This document shows positions 51,563 to 59,673 of a stretch of DNA of 64,000 nucleotides, in pieces. Origin of the DNA: Holdemania massiliensis (GTDB taxonomy: Bacteria; Bacillota_I; Bacilli_A; Erysipelotrichales; Erysipelotrichaceae); NCBI RefSeq assembly GCF_022440805.1, contig NZ_JAKNTK010000001.1, positions 3,038,001-3,102,000 on the forward strand. Reading direction: 5' to 3'. The notes below the pieces were generated by a model. That model saw only the letters and a program-made list of their open reading frames with translations, was not told where the DNA came from and made no database searches. The translations under genes were made by a program, and so were the position numbers. Position 1 is the first letter of the stretch, and every line of letters starts with the position of its first letter.

Positions 51563-53644
51563 ATGAGCTATTTATTAAAGTTGCAACAAGCCTTGAAGCG
51601 CCAAAAGATTTTGCATGATTATCCTTTTAATTATACCCTTCCAGATCTTTTTGACAGCTTGGACTTGAAATGTTCTTCAAAATATCGCTTGCCCTCGGGT
51701 GAAATTCGTGTTGATCCTTATGAATTTTTCGACGAATTGATTAATTCGCTGCGAAAAGGAAATTCCGAACCTGTCTGCCAGCCTTATTATATGGATCATC
51801 CAATTACACGTCCAGCTGCTCACGGAAATTGGATTCGCCAGAGCAGCGTTTATTCATGCATGATTCGAACATCCAGCAGCTGGGATCATGACCGCAGCGG
51901 GAACCTGGAAAGTGAAAATCTCTATGGATTAAAAGAAACAGGTACCTTTGTCAAAACGTTGGCTCTGATTCCATTATTAAAGAAAATGGGTATCGATACT
52001 TTATATTTACTGCCGATCAGTCAATACTCAACAAAAAATAAAAAAGGAGATTTAGGTTCTCCTTATGGGGTCAGTAATTTTTTCAAATTGGATCCCAGCT
52101 TAAAAGACCCAATGACCGGCGGCGAATTAAGTGTTGAAGATGAATTTAAAGCGCTCGTAGAAGCTTGTCATTGTCAGGATATCAAAGTAATCATCGATAT
52201 TATTCCGCGGACAAATTCTGTAAACTCAGATCTGATTGCGGAACACCCAGATTGGTTTTATTGGATTGATGTTAACCAGTTATCCACATATGTGCCTCCA
52301 TATGTTCCGGGTGTTGAACCTGGCAGTACGGCGGATCCAAAATACTTAGAACTGATGTACGCCAGTGAAGAGGTTCTCAAGCACATTCGTAAATTCCAGC
52401 CAAATCCGCAAAGTTTGGATTCAAAAAAGTGGAAAACAGTTGTATCTCAATGGAAAAAGGGAAAAGGTGAAATATTGGATTTAGTCCAGGAAGCCTTTGG
52501 AATGACCGTAGCTCCTGCCTTCAGCGACTGTATTAATGACCCACAGCCGGCCTGGAACGATATAACATTTTTCCGGATGTATTTAGATCATCCGACTGCC
52601 TCCGTTCCTTTTTTACCAAAAGACGAAAACTTCAATCCCTACATTCTTTATGATGTTGCGAAATCAAGCCTGAATCCTGGCAGTCTCATCAATCAGCCTT
52701 TATGGGATTTGTTAAGTCAGATTATTCCATATTATCAAACAGAGTTCGGAATTGATGGAGCGCGAATTGACATGGGACACGCACTGCCATTGGAATTAGT
52801 AAAGCAGATCATTGAAGCAGCCAGAAAAATTGATCCGCATTTCTGTTTTATTGCGGAGGAGTTGGATTCACAAAATGCCTCTGTATCCTTGGAAAAAGGG
52901 TATAACATGATTATCGGCGGAGGGTTTACAATGGAAACGCGGCCAAAGGAAGATAAATTAAATGCCTTTGCCTACGGAGCTTCTGCCTTGCCTTGCCCAG
53001 TCTTTGCCGTTGGCGAAACTCACGACACCCCACGATTAAGTGCCCGTGAAGGGGGACAGCGCTTAAGCCGGATGTTAACCTTATTGAATTTATTTATTCC
53101 CAATTGTGTACCTTTCCTTAATTCCGGACAGGAAGTCTATGAGCTTCAACCGATGAATACCGGATTGGATTGTCGTCCAAACGAACAAGATCAGCTGCCC
53201 GAGTCTGATCCGTATTATCGAAAATTAGCCTTATTTGACCGTTATGCTTTCCATTACCTGCATCCGCAGCGATGGGAATTGCCAACACTTTTGGAAGAGG
53301 CTTCAAAAATTCGCTATCGTTATCGCTCTGCCATAACCCGAAAACAGGATCAATTTCCACTCATGTTTGAAGGGCCTTGGATTCCTGCCTTAGGTTTTGG
53401 ATATGCCCTTAAGCGTTCCATGATCTTAGTGATTGCCAACCATGACCTGGATCACCGCCATCGTCACTGGATCCGTACGGATAACCTTCCAGAAAATTTT
53501 CAAAAGGTTTTGAGTTCCGCAACAGTTATCTTTACTTCAGAAAGCCGAAATATCGAAATTGATTTGAGTCTGGAAATAGGTGATCGGGCTCTTTGTGCTG
53601 AATTTTTACCTGGAGAAGTCAAGATTATTGAAATTTCCTGCTGA
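51563..53644 (+). CDS. GH13-family alpha-glucan-acting protein
   Basis: About 693 aa, cytoplasmic (no signal peptide). GH13 landmarks: KMGIDTLYLLPI, region II GIDGARIDMGHAL (nucleophile Asp), region III FIAEELD (acid/base Glu), region IV GETHDTPRL (third Asp). Region I reads VIIDIIPRTNSVNS, so the usual Asn-His pair is replaced by Arg-Thr, as happens in the GlgE maltosyltransferase branch. The long N-terminal part (1-130) is not a standard amylase domain. It could be a glucan-transferring enzyme. AAGGAG before ATG 51563 decides the start. Its own terminator is at 53704. Confidence 0.75.
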   Translation: MSYLLKLQQALKRQKILHDYPFNYTLPDLFDSLDLKCSSKYRLPSGEIRVDPYEFFDELINSLRKGNSEPVCQPYYMDHPITRPAAHGNWIRQSSVYSCMIRTSSSWDHDRSGNLESENLYGLKETGTFVKTLALIPLLKKMGIDTLYLLPISQYSTKNKKGDLGSPYGVSNFFKLDPSLKDPMTGGELSVEDEFKALVEACHCQDIKVIIDIIPRTNSVNSDLIAEHPDWFYWIDVNQLSTYVPPYVPGVEPGSTADPKYLELMYASEEVLKHIRKFQPNPQSLDSKKWKTVVSQWKKGKGEILDLVQEAFGMTVAPAFSDCINDPQPAWNDITFFRMYLDHPTASVPFLPKDENFNPYILYDVAKSSLNPGSLINQPLWDLLSQIIPYYQTEFGIDGARIDMGHALPLELVKQIIEAARKIDPHFCFIAEELDSQNASVSLEKGYNMIIGGGFTMETRPKEDKLNAFAYGASALPCPVFAVGETHDTPRLSAREGGQRLSRMLTLLNLFIPNCVPFLNSGQEVYELQPMNTGLDCRPNEQDQLPESDPYYRKLALFDRYAFHYLHPQRWELPTLLEEASKIRYRYRSAITRKQDQFPLMFEGPWIPALGFGYALKRSMILVIANHDLDHRHRHWIRTDNLPENFQKVLSSATVIFTSESRNIEIDLSLEIGDRALCAEFLPGEVKIIEISC

Positions 53645-53703
53645 GTCATTGTGAGCTTTCCTTGCCAGATGCCCATATAGAAGTACATATCAATCAGACT
53701 TTA

Positions 53704-53740
53704 CTGAATCCGGATATCATTTTTCCTGGATTCAGTTTTT
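53704..53740 (+). terminator. Terminator of GH13 gene
   Basis: CTGAATCC and GGATTCAG form an 8-bp stem followed by five T. Confidence 0.85.
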
Positions 53741-53904
53741 ATTATAAACAAACTTGAAGCCTTTAACTGTGGAGAATCCGTCTAGACAGCCCGAATCGTC
53801 ATCAGCTTATTTATTCTGTCTTTCTTTGAAGTTCTGGCTTGCTATCTTTTTATTCCACGTTTCTGTGTCCATGCTATAATTAGAGAAAATAAGGAGGATC
53901 CGGC

Positions 53905-54837
53905 ATGCAGAAGTGTTTAGTTTTCGGTTCTTTAAATCTTGATTATTTTTATACTGTGGATCATATCATAGCTCCAAAAGAAACGCAGTCCGCTCCGCAG
54001 ATGCAGTGTTTTTGCGGAGGCAAAGGGTTAAATCAGGCTGTTGCTTTAAGTCAGGGCGGTGCTTCCGTAAACTTTGCCGGATGTTTAGGACAGGCGAGTT
54101 CCCTTTTAACTGAGACTCTGACGCAATATCATATTAGCACAGAATTTTTACGGCAAGTGGATCAGCCAGCCGGACACGCTATTATTCAGGTTGATGGGAA
54201 TGGTCAAAATGCAATTTTAGTTTATCCAGGAAGTAATTTTGCTGTGACTTCCGAACAGATTGACGAAACCTTAGCGCATTTCCAGAAAGGAGACCTGCTG
54301 GTCATCCAAAACGAAATCAATCGGCTGAATGAATTGATCTGTAAAGCACACCAGCGCAGCTTGATCATTGCGCTTAATCCTTCACCTGTGCCTGTGGATC
54401 CAAAAGCTTTGCCCTTGGAGTTGGTTGATCTATTATTTATTAATGAAGTTGAGGGTGCTTTCTTTTCAGGCGAAAATGATCCTCAAGCGATCCTTGACTA
54501 CTTTGCAAAAACTTTGCCCGACACTCAGATCATCTTGACCTTAGGAGATCAGGGTAGTTGTCTGCAGACTGGCCGACTGCGAATCTCGATGCCTTGCTGT
54601 CCGGTCGAAGTCATCGATACAGTCGGTGCTGGTGATACCTTCACAGGTTTTTTCTTAGCTGCCAAATTAGCGGGTAAAAGTGATCTCAATTGTCTGGCTA
54701 TGGCTACTGCGGCCAGTGGTTGTGCTGTCAGTAAAAAAGGTGCCTCTGCTTCAATTCCGTCTTTGGCTGATACAATGGCTTTGTTGGATAAACATCGTGA
54801 TTATTTATGGAATCAGAAAACTGAATTCAATTTTTAA
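53905..54837 (+). CDS. PfkB-family sugar kinase, ribokinase-like
   Basis: 310 aa. The N-terminal substrate segment is VFGSLNLDYFYTVDHI and CGGKGLNQAVALSQGG; the C-terminal ATP-binding motif is DTVGAGDTFTGFFLAA with the catalytic Asp. Ribokinase is the closest model, though the specific sugar or nucleoside cannot be told. A strong AAGGAGG site precedes the ATG. It is a single transcription unit, ending in a terminator at 54842-54866, downstream of the GH13 gene. Confidence 0.85.
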   Translation: MQKCLVFGSLNLDYFYTVDHIIAPKETQSAPQMQCFCGGKGLNQAVALSQGGASVNFAGCLGQASSLLTETLTQYHISTEFLRQVDQPAGHAIIQVDGNGQNAILVYPGSNFAVTSEQIDETLAHFQKGDLLVIQNEINRLNELICKAHQRSLIIALNPSPVPVDPKALPLELVDLLFINEVEGAFFSGENDPQAILDYFAKTLPDTQIILTLGDQGSCLQTGRLRISMPCCPVEVIDTVGAGDTFTGFFLAAKLAGKSDLNCLAMATAASGCAVSKKGASASIPSLADTMALLDKHRDYLWNQKTEFNF

Positions 54838-54841
54838 AACG

Positions 54842-54866
54842 GCTGGACAAGGTGCCAGCTTTTTTT
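54842..54866 (+). terminator. Terminator of PfkB kinase gene
   Basis: GCTGG/CCAGC stem with an 8-base loop and seven T, directly after the stop codon. Confidence 0.85.
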
Positions 54867-55018
54867 ATATCTTAATGTCATTTCCTGGGAAATTTCTTAC
54901 ATTGTAATGTATGTATTTAATCCAGCTTTTTCCCAAGCAAAAGACATAGACTGCCTCCTGCATATCTTTGTTTCAATCATTCCAGCAAATTCTGCGAAAT
55001 CAATATGAAACAATGATA

Positions 55019-55085
55019 AAAAAAGATCAGAGAGTGATGTACCCATCTCCTTTAACGAAGATTAGACATCAGTTCTGACCTTTTT
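55019..55085. terminator. Terminator between kinase and flavoprotein genes
   Basis: AAAAAG with CTTTTT, TCAG with CTGA and TGATGT with ACATCA build a long interrupted stem with A and T runs at the ends. It probably ends the minus-strand flavoprotein transcript. No gene was seen in 54867-55164. Confidence 0.6.
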
Positions 55086-55164
55086 ATATAGTGTAACTAC
55101 GGTTTCCCGAAGAATTCAATTCGATTCTCTTAATTCTCCTTCCGATCTATGGTCATCTGAAAAA

Positions 55165-56877
55165 TTACATATTCTCCTGTGCAGCCGCAATTCGGCCTGC
55201 ACGACGGCCAAAGGTCACTGTTCGGCCGCAGGCAGCACCCGTGGACAGGTTCGGATAGGTTGCTGAGAAATAAGCTCCACTATCATTGCCGACGACATAC
55301 AGTCCTGCAATGGGATTCCCTTCCGTATCAATCGCATTCATATTCAAATCGATTTGAATACCATCCATGGTGCATAAGATATACCCACAGTTCTTAGCGC
55401 CGTAAAACGGAGCTGTGCGCAGCGCGGACATCCGATGAGCTTCTTTACCGAAGTCTTCATCTACCCCTCGATCATACAGTTCATTATAGCGTTCAACAGT
55501 GGCCGCTAGTTTTTCTTTTGGCAGTCCTAATTTATCCGCTAATTCCTCAATCGTATCAGCCTGCTGAACGAAACCGTCCGCAATCAGTCCTGGAAGCATA
55601 CCTTCCGCAATTACCTGATAAGGGATATTGGGATCCGCATTATTGGGGAACGGAATTAGTCGTGAACAGCCGTGAGTTTTAAACTCCTGAACATACTCTG
55701 TCCAATCATTGTCAAACAAAGTGAAGTGGCAGTGATCTTTTTGGAATTCATCAGTATGCAGAATACCTTCATAAGTGCCTGATTCATTAAAGAAACGTTC
55801 GCCATCTTTGTTGACCTTTAAAAACGGCTGTGACCCCATCCAGAAAAACCCGCTTTCACCTTTTTTCAGCTGATCAATCCCCGGCTTCGCATCCAGTTTC
55901 AGTGCCGCTCGATCAAACATCATCATCGAATGGGTCTCATCAAATTTGCCCCCGGCCCAGATGCAGGCCTTAATCCCATCACCGGACGCCCCCGGAATTG
56001 AGCCATTGCGGCCCACCATTGCGACATTTTCCGGCTGCAGTGCCTGAAGCATATCATAGTTCAGCGAATAGCCGCCGGTACAAACAATCACGCCTTTTGA
56101 AGCTTTCACCTGGATATAATTTTCGTCCGCATCCTTTGCGATAATTCCGGTAACCCGGCCGTTTTCCTTCGTCAGCTTGATCATTGTTGTCTGATAACGG
56201 AATTCTACGCCATGCTGCAGAGCGTAATCCGTCAGCACAATGTTTCCGTTCAGCGGATTTCCCTCGCCGTCATCGCTGCCGGTCCAACGTGGCGAATGAC
56301 CGGTAGGAAAATGTTTATAACGGTCATCCGGATCATCGCCGCCGGCCTCATGCCACAGTTCAACACCGCGTTCTGCCAGTCGATCCCCATACCAATCAAT
56401 GGTTTCTCCTGATTCCTCGCAGAAAAGTTTAACTAACCGCTGATCCAAGTGACCATTGGCAATATGCGTCATTTCAGTAATGTAATCAAACTTGTCAATC
56501 TGTGTTCCCCATTCCTTTTGATAGCGGGAATTGATCGCTCCCAGATCATCCCGAATACCGCCGCCTGTCGGATACTTTTCAACGACAAGCACCTTAGCTC
56601 CGTTCTCGGCTGCCGAACAGGCCGCAAACATTCCACCGGTTCCTGCGCCAACAACCAAAACCTCAGTTTCCAGAGTTTCCTTGATCGCCCCTGCGTCAAT
56701 CTGCGGTTCCTGACCTAGCCAATCGCTAGCTGCCGTTTCCGGCGTTGGACACGGCTCATTGACCGCCGGTTTATCCTCTGCAGCACAGCCGCCTAACAAA
56801 CCTAACGCAGCGACGCCCAAAGCACTGGCAGCCGTACCCTTTAGAAATTCCCGTCTTGAAATTCCCTTTTTTCCCAT
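55165..56877 (-). CDS. Tat-exported FAD-dependent reductase (second copy type)
   Basis: 570 aa. Signal KGISRREFLKGTAASALG is a twin-arginine motif, then LLGGC could be a lipobox. FAD-binding turn VLVVGAGTGGMFAACSAA at about 70-90; the C-terminal motif is GLYVVGNDSGAYFSATYPNLSTGAACGRTVTFG (about 525-557). It shares the signal region closely with the flavoprotein at 19046 but is only a distant relative over the rest. A substrate-induced extracellular reductase is likely; acceptor unknown. The divergent MerR-type gene and a 19-bp-spacer promoter suggest activation by its substrate. AAGGAGG lies 8 bp before the ATG. Confidence 0.87.
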   Translation of the reverse strand: MGKKGISRREFLKGTAASALGVAALGLLGGCAAEDKPAVNEPCPTPETAASDWLGQEPQIDAGAIKETLETEVLVVGAGTGGMFAACSAAENGAKVLVVEKYPTGGGIRDDLGAINSRYQKEWGTQIDKFDYITEMTHIANGHLDQRLVKLFCEESGETIDWYGDRLAERGVELWHEAGGDDPDDRYKHFPTGHSPRWTGSDDGEGNPLNGNIVLTDYALQHGVEFRYQTTMIKLTKENGRVTGIIAKDADENYIQVKASKGVIVCTGGYSLNYDMLQALQPENVAMVGRNGSIPGASGDGIKACIWAGGKFDETHSMMMFDRAALKLDAKPGIDQLKKGESGFFWMGSQPFLKVNKDGERFFNESGTYEGILHTDEFQKDHCHFTLFDNDWTEYVQEFKTHGCSRLIPFPNNADPNIPYQVIAEGMLPGLIADGFVQQADTIEELADKLGLPKEKLAATVERYNELYDRGVDEDFGKEAHRMSALRTAPFYGAKNCGYILCTMDGIQIDLNMNAIDTEGNPIAGLYVVGNDSGAYFSATYPNLSTGAACGRTVTFGRRAGRIAAAQENM

Positions 56878-56909
56878 TTTATTTTCCTCCTTTGTTCATG
56901 GTTTCTCAA

Positions 56910-56940
56910 ATTATAAATCCGTATCTAAGCCGGGAGTCAA
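56910..56940 (-). promoter_or_regulatory. MerR-type promoter (19-bp spacer) of flavoprotein gene
   Basis: On the minus strand TTGACT and TATAAT are separated by 19 bp. Perfect boxes with this long spacer are the hallmark of promoters that need a MerR-family activator to twist the DNA. Confidence 0.7.
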
Positions 56941-57028
56941 CTGCTCGTGAACAAATTCGTAATTGATTTTTTCAGCACTTCCTTGTATATTGATCCTGAA
57001 AGCCTGACATCAATAGGAGAAAAAGAGG

Positions 57029-57841
57029 ATGCGAAAATACAAAATCGGTGAATTTTCAAAAAAGGTCGGGGTTACCCAGGAGTTTTTGAAGCATTATCAG
57101 AATAATGGGATCCTGATCCCCAATGAGATCACAGAAGCAAAGTATCGTTATTATGATCAACGTAATGCTTCCACCGTCCTGGAAATTATTAAGAATAAAA
57201 ATTATGGCTTTTCTGTTAAAGAAATCGAGCAGGTTTTTCGGCATCGTTCCACCGCTGAAGTTCTGACCTTAATGGAGCCTAAAATTGAACAGATGCAAAA
57301 GCAGCTCATTTTTATGCAGGGCGTGATTGAAGAATATCAAAGATTAAAACAATTCTGTGAAGAAACCCGGCAGGATCAGTGGTTTGTCAAATCGGTTGAA
57401 GCTTTTTATTTCCTGCCGCATGTTGACGTCCAGGGGTTTATTGATAATCCGCTCATCTATGAAATCCTTCCCGCCTGGACTCAATGGCTTCCCATCGTCA
57501 AATCATGTCAGAAATGCCCTGCCGATCAGCCTTCTGATTATATTTGGGGTTTATCTGTCCCACAGCAGGCGGCAAACCAGATTGGGCTGCCGATCAACGG
57601 CAGTGTGCAGGCTTGCGATGGAGGCCGCTTCTTTGAGTATCACAGTATCTTTTTCTTAAAGGAGAAACGGGAGAATCCGATTCAAAAGGCTTTGCTTCAG
57701 ATGGAAACCCTAGGATTAGAGCCGATGGGTTCCGTTTTCCGCAATATATTAATGTATACGGAATATCAAACTGACAGTTCCATAGAACACAGTATCCTCT
57801 ATATTCCATTTCGGGATAAAAATACTTCTTCGATAGATTAG
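57029..57841 (+). CDS. MerR-family transcription regulator
   Basis: 270 aa. The N-terminal winged helix begins YKIGEFSKKVGVTQEFLKHYQNNGIL and continues YRYYDQRNASTVLEIIKNKNYGFSVKEI (residues about 4-70 in total), followed by a coiled coil (85-115) and an effector domain of about 150 residues with CQKCPADQ and ENPIQKALLQME. Effector domains of this length, as in BmrR-like proteins, bind small organic ligands. It is divergent from the flavoprotein and very probably activates it through the 19-bp-spacer promoter at 56910-56940. Confidence 0.87.
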   Translation: MRKYKIGEFSKKVGVTQEFLKHYQNNGILIPNEITEAKYRYYDQRNASTVLEIIKNKNYGFSVKEIEQVFRHRSTAEVLTLMEPKIEQMQKQLIFMQGVIEEYQRLKQFCEETRQDQWFVKSVEAFYFLPHVDVQGFIDNPLIYEILPAWTQWLPIVKSCQKCPADQPSDYIWGLSVPQQAANQIGLPINGSVQACDGGRFFEYHSIFFLKEKRENPIQKALLQMETLGLEPMGSVFRNILMYTEYQTDSSIEHSILYIPFRDKNTSSID

Positions 57842-57945
57842 GATTCAATGGTAAAATACGCTGATCAGAAATGAACTTGTTTCCGTTGATCATCATAAAG
57901 AATTGCGTGTCATCCATTCTAAGATTCTGTTCTCCCATCGCAAAA

Positions 57946-57993
57946 ACGCAGCATAATCGCATCGAATCCGATGTTTTGAATGCTGCGCTTTTT
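57946..57993. terminator. Bidirectional terminator between MerR and MATE genes
   Basis: GCAGCAT/ATGCTGC outer stem and CATCG/CGATG inner stem, with A5 on one side and T5 on the other, between convergent genes. Confidence 0.82.
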
Positions 57994-58043
57994 ATTCATA
58001 AGAAAACTGCCAATCTTTTATTGAAGTTTATTTGCCATTCCGG

Positions 58044-59396
58044 TTATTGATTATCAAAGGCATGCATCCAATCAACCTTACGGTAATAATAGAAGAAAAT
58101 AACCGAGCTCATCAGCCAGGTCAGAGGATAAGCCCAGAAAACAACCTGAATCGAATTCACGAGTTTGACCATCAAAGTAATGAAGGTCACCCGCGCCGCG
58201 CACCAGGTCAGCAGCATAACCAGCATCGGCACGGTTGATTTTCCAGCACCGCGCAGAATAGCAGCCATGCAATGGGAAAATGCCAGCAGGAAGAAGAATA
58301 AAGCTGAAGTTCGTGCACGATCAGTCCCATAGGCGATCACTTGCGGATCGCGGTTGAAAGCCGCAATCAGCCACGGCGCCCCGATGAAAATCAAAATGCC
58401 GATACCTTCTGCAATCGCCATCGAACACAAGATGCCAAATCGGGCCCCTTTCCGTGTTCGTTCAAACTCCCGTGCTCCCAGATTTTGTCCAACAAAAGTA
58501 GTCAGCGCCATGGTAAACGAGGTTATCGGTAAAAAGCCAAAGCCTTCAATTTTTGAGAACGCCCCGCAGCCGGCCATGGCCATCTGACCAAAGGCGTTGA
58601 TGTTGGCCTGAACGACGACATTCGCAAAGCCGATAATCGAGTTCTGCAAGCCGGAAGGCAGACCATACTGTATAATCAGCTTCAGCATCGGCTTGTCAAA
58701 GCGGATTCTCTTAGGTTCAATTCGATAGACATCCTGAACCTTCAACAGCCGTCTCCAACAGAGCGCGGCGCTGACAAACTGCGAAACAATGGTTGCGAAG
58801 GCAGCCGATCCCACACCCAAATGCATTCCTGCCACAAAGACCAGATCCAAAACTATATTGATCAGTGAAGAGATGACCAGATAAACCAAAGGGTGCCGGC
58901 TGTCGCCAGCCGCCTGCAGAATTCCGACAAAAATATTGTACATAATAAAGCCCAGTGATCCCGCAAAGTATATTCTGAAATACTCGGTTGATAAACCTAA
59001 TACTTCCAACGGCGTTCCCATCCAAATTAAAATCTGCGGTGCGAGAAGTACGCCAATTGCCGTCAGCAGCACACTGGCTGCTAAACCGAAAGCTACCGTT
59101 GTATGCACAGCCAGCTGAACTTGTTCGCTGTTGCGCGCACCATAGTAGCGAGCGATCACAACCCCGGCGCCAACCGCAATTCCATTGAAAAAACCAACGA
59201 GCAGGAAGATCAAATTGCCCGAGGAACTGACAGCCGCCAAGGCTTCACTGCCCAAAAAGTTCCCGACGATCAAAGAGTCGGCGGTGTTGTAAAGCTGCTG
59301 AAACAAATTGCCGAAAAAGATTGGCAGTGCGAAGAATAAAATCTTTTTCCAGATCACACCTTCAGTCATTAAATTCTTAGTATTTGCTTGTGTCAC
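58044..59396 (-). CDS. MATE-family efflux protein
   Basis: About 450 aa with twelve hydrophobic segments. The MatE repeats show FALPIFFGNLFQQLYNTADSLIVGNFLGSEALAA (residues about 20-53) and FGFLPITSFTMALTTFVGQNLGA. It exports drugs or metabolites against a cation gradient. A GTG at 59396, with GAGGGGG just upstream, is a better start than the upstream TTG. It is preceded by a 275-bp gap with the ABC exporter terminator; no shared operon. Confidence 0.9.
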   Translation of the reverse strand: MTQANTKNLMTEGVIWKKILFFALPIFFGNLFQQLYNTADSLIVGNFLGSEALAAVSSSGNLIFLLVGFFNGIAVGAGVVIARYYGARNSEQVQLAVHTTVAFGLAASVLLTAIGVLLAPQILIWMGTPLEVLGLSTEYFRIYFAGSLGFIMYNIFVGILQAAGDSRHPLVYLVISSLINIVLDLVFVAGMHLGVGSAAFATIVSQFVSAALCWRRLLKVQDVYRIEPKRIRFDKPMLKLIIQYGLPSGLQNSIIGFANVVVQANINAFGQMAMAGCGAFSKIEGFGFLPITSFTMALTTFVGQNLGAREFERTRKGARFGILCSMAIAEGIGILIFIGAPWLIAAFNRDPQVIAYGTDRARTSALFFFLLAFSHCMAAILRGAGKSTVPMLVMLLTWCAARVTFITLMVKLVNSIQVVFWAYPLTWLMSSVIFFYYYRKVDWMHAFDNQ

Positions 59397-59645
59397 TGTA
59401 TCCCCCTCTTTCAATTTCAAACTGATTCCCTTATCCCCTGACTGCTCAAATCTCCTGTCCTTTTATCATATCAGCTGGAGTGAACTTCAAGTCAATGCTT
59501 TTTTTACTCTTTTCATTTACGGCTGCTTCCTTCAGAAAAAAACACATCGCAGTTTAATCGTTTTTGTATTCAGAATGCGTTTTCATGGATATTCATCGGA
59601 ACTTGAAGAACACTTGGAATGCAACATTCCGACACTTTCCAAACA

Positions 59646-59673
59646 GGAAAAACAGACGGAATTACCGTCTGTT
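59646..59673 (-). terminator. Terminator of ABC exporter operon
   Basis: AACAGACGG/CCGTCTGTT stem with a 5-base loop, followed by TTTTTCC on the minus strand. It touches the stop codon of the gene. Confidence 0.85.
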
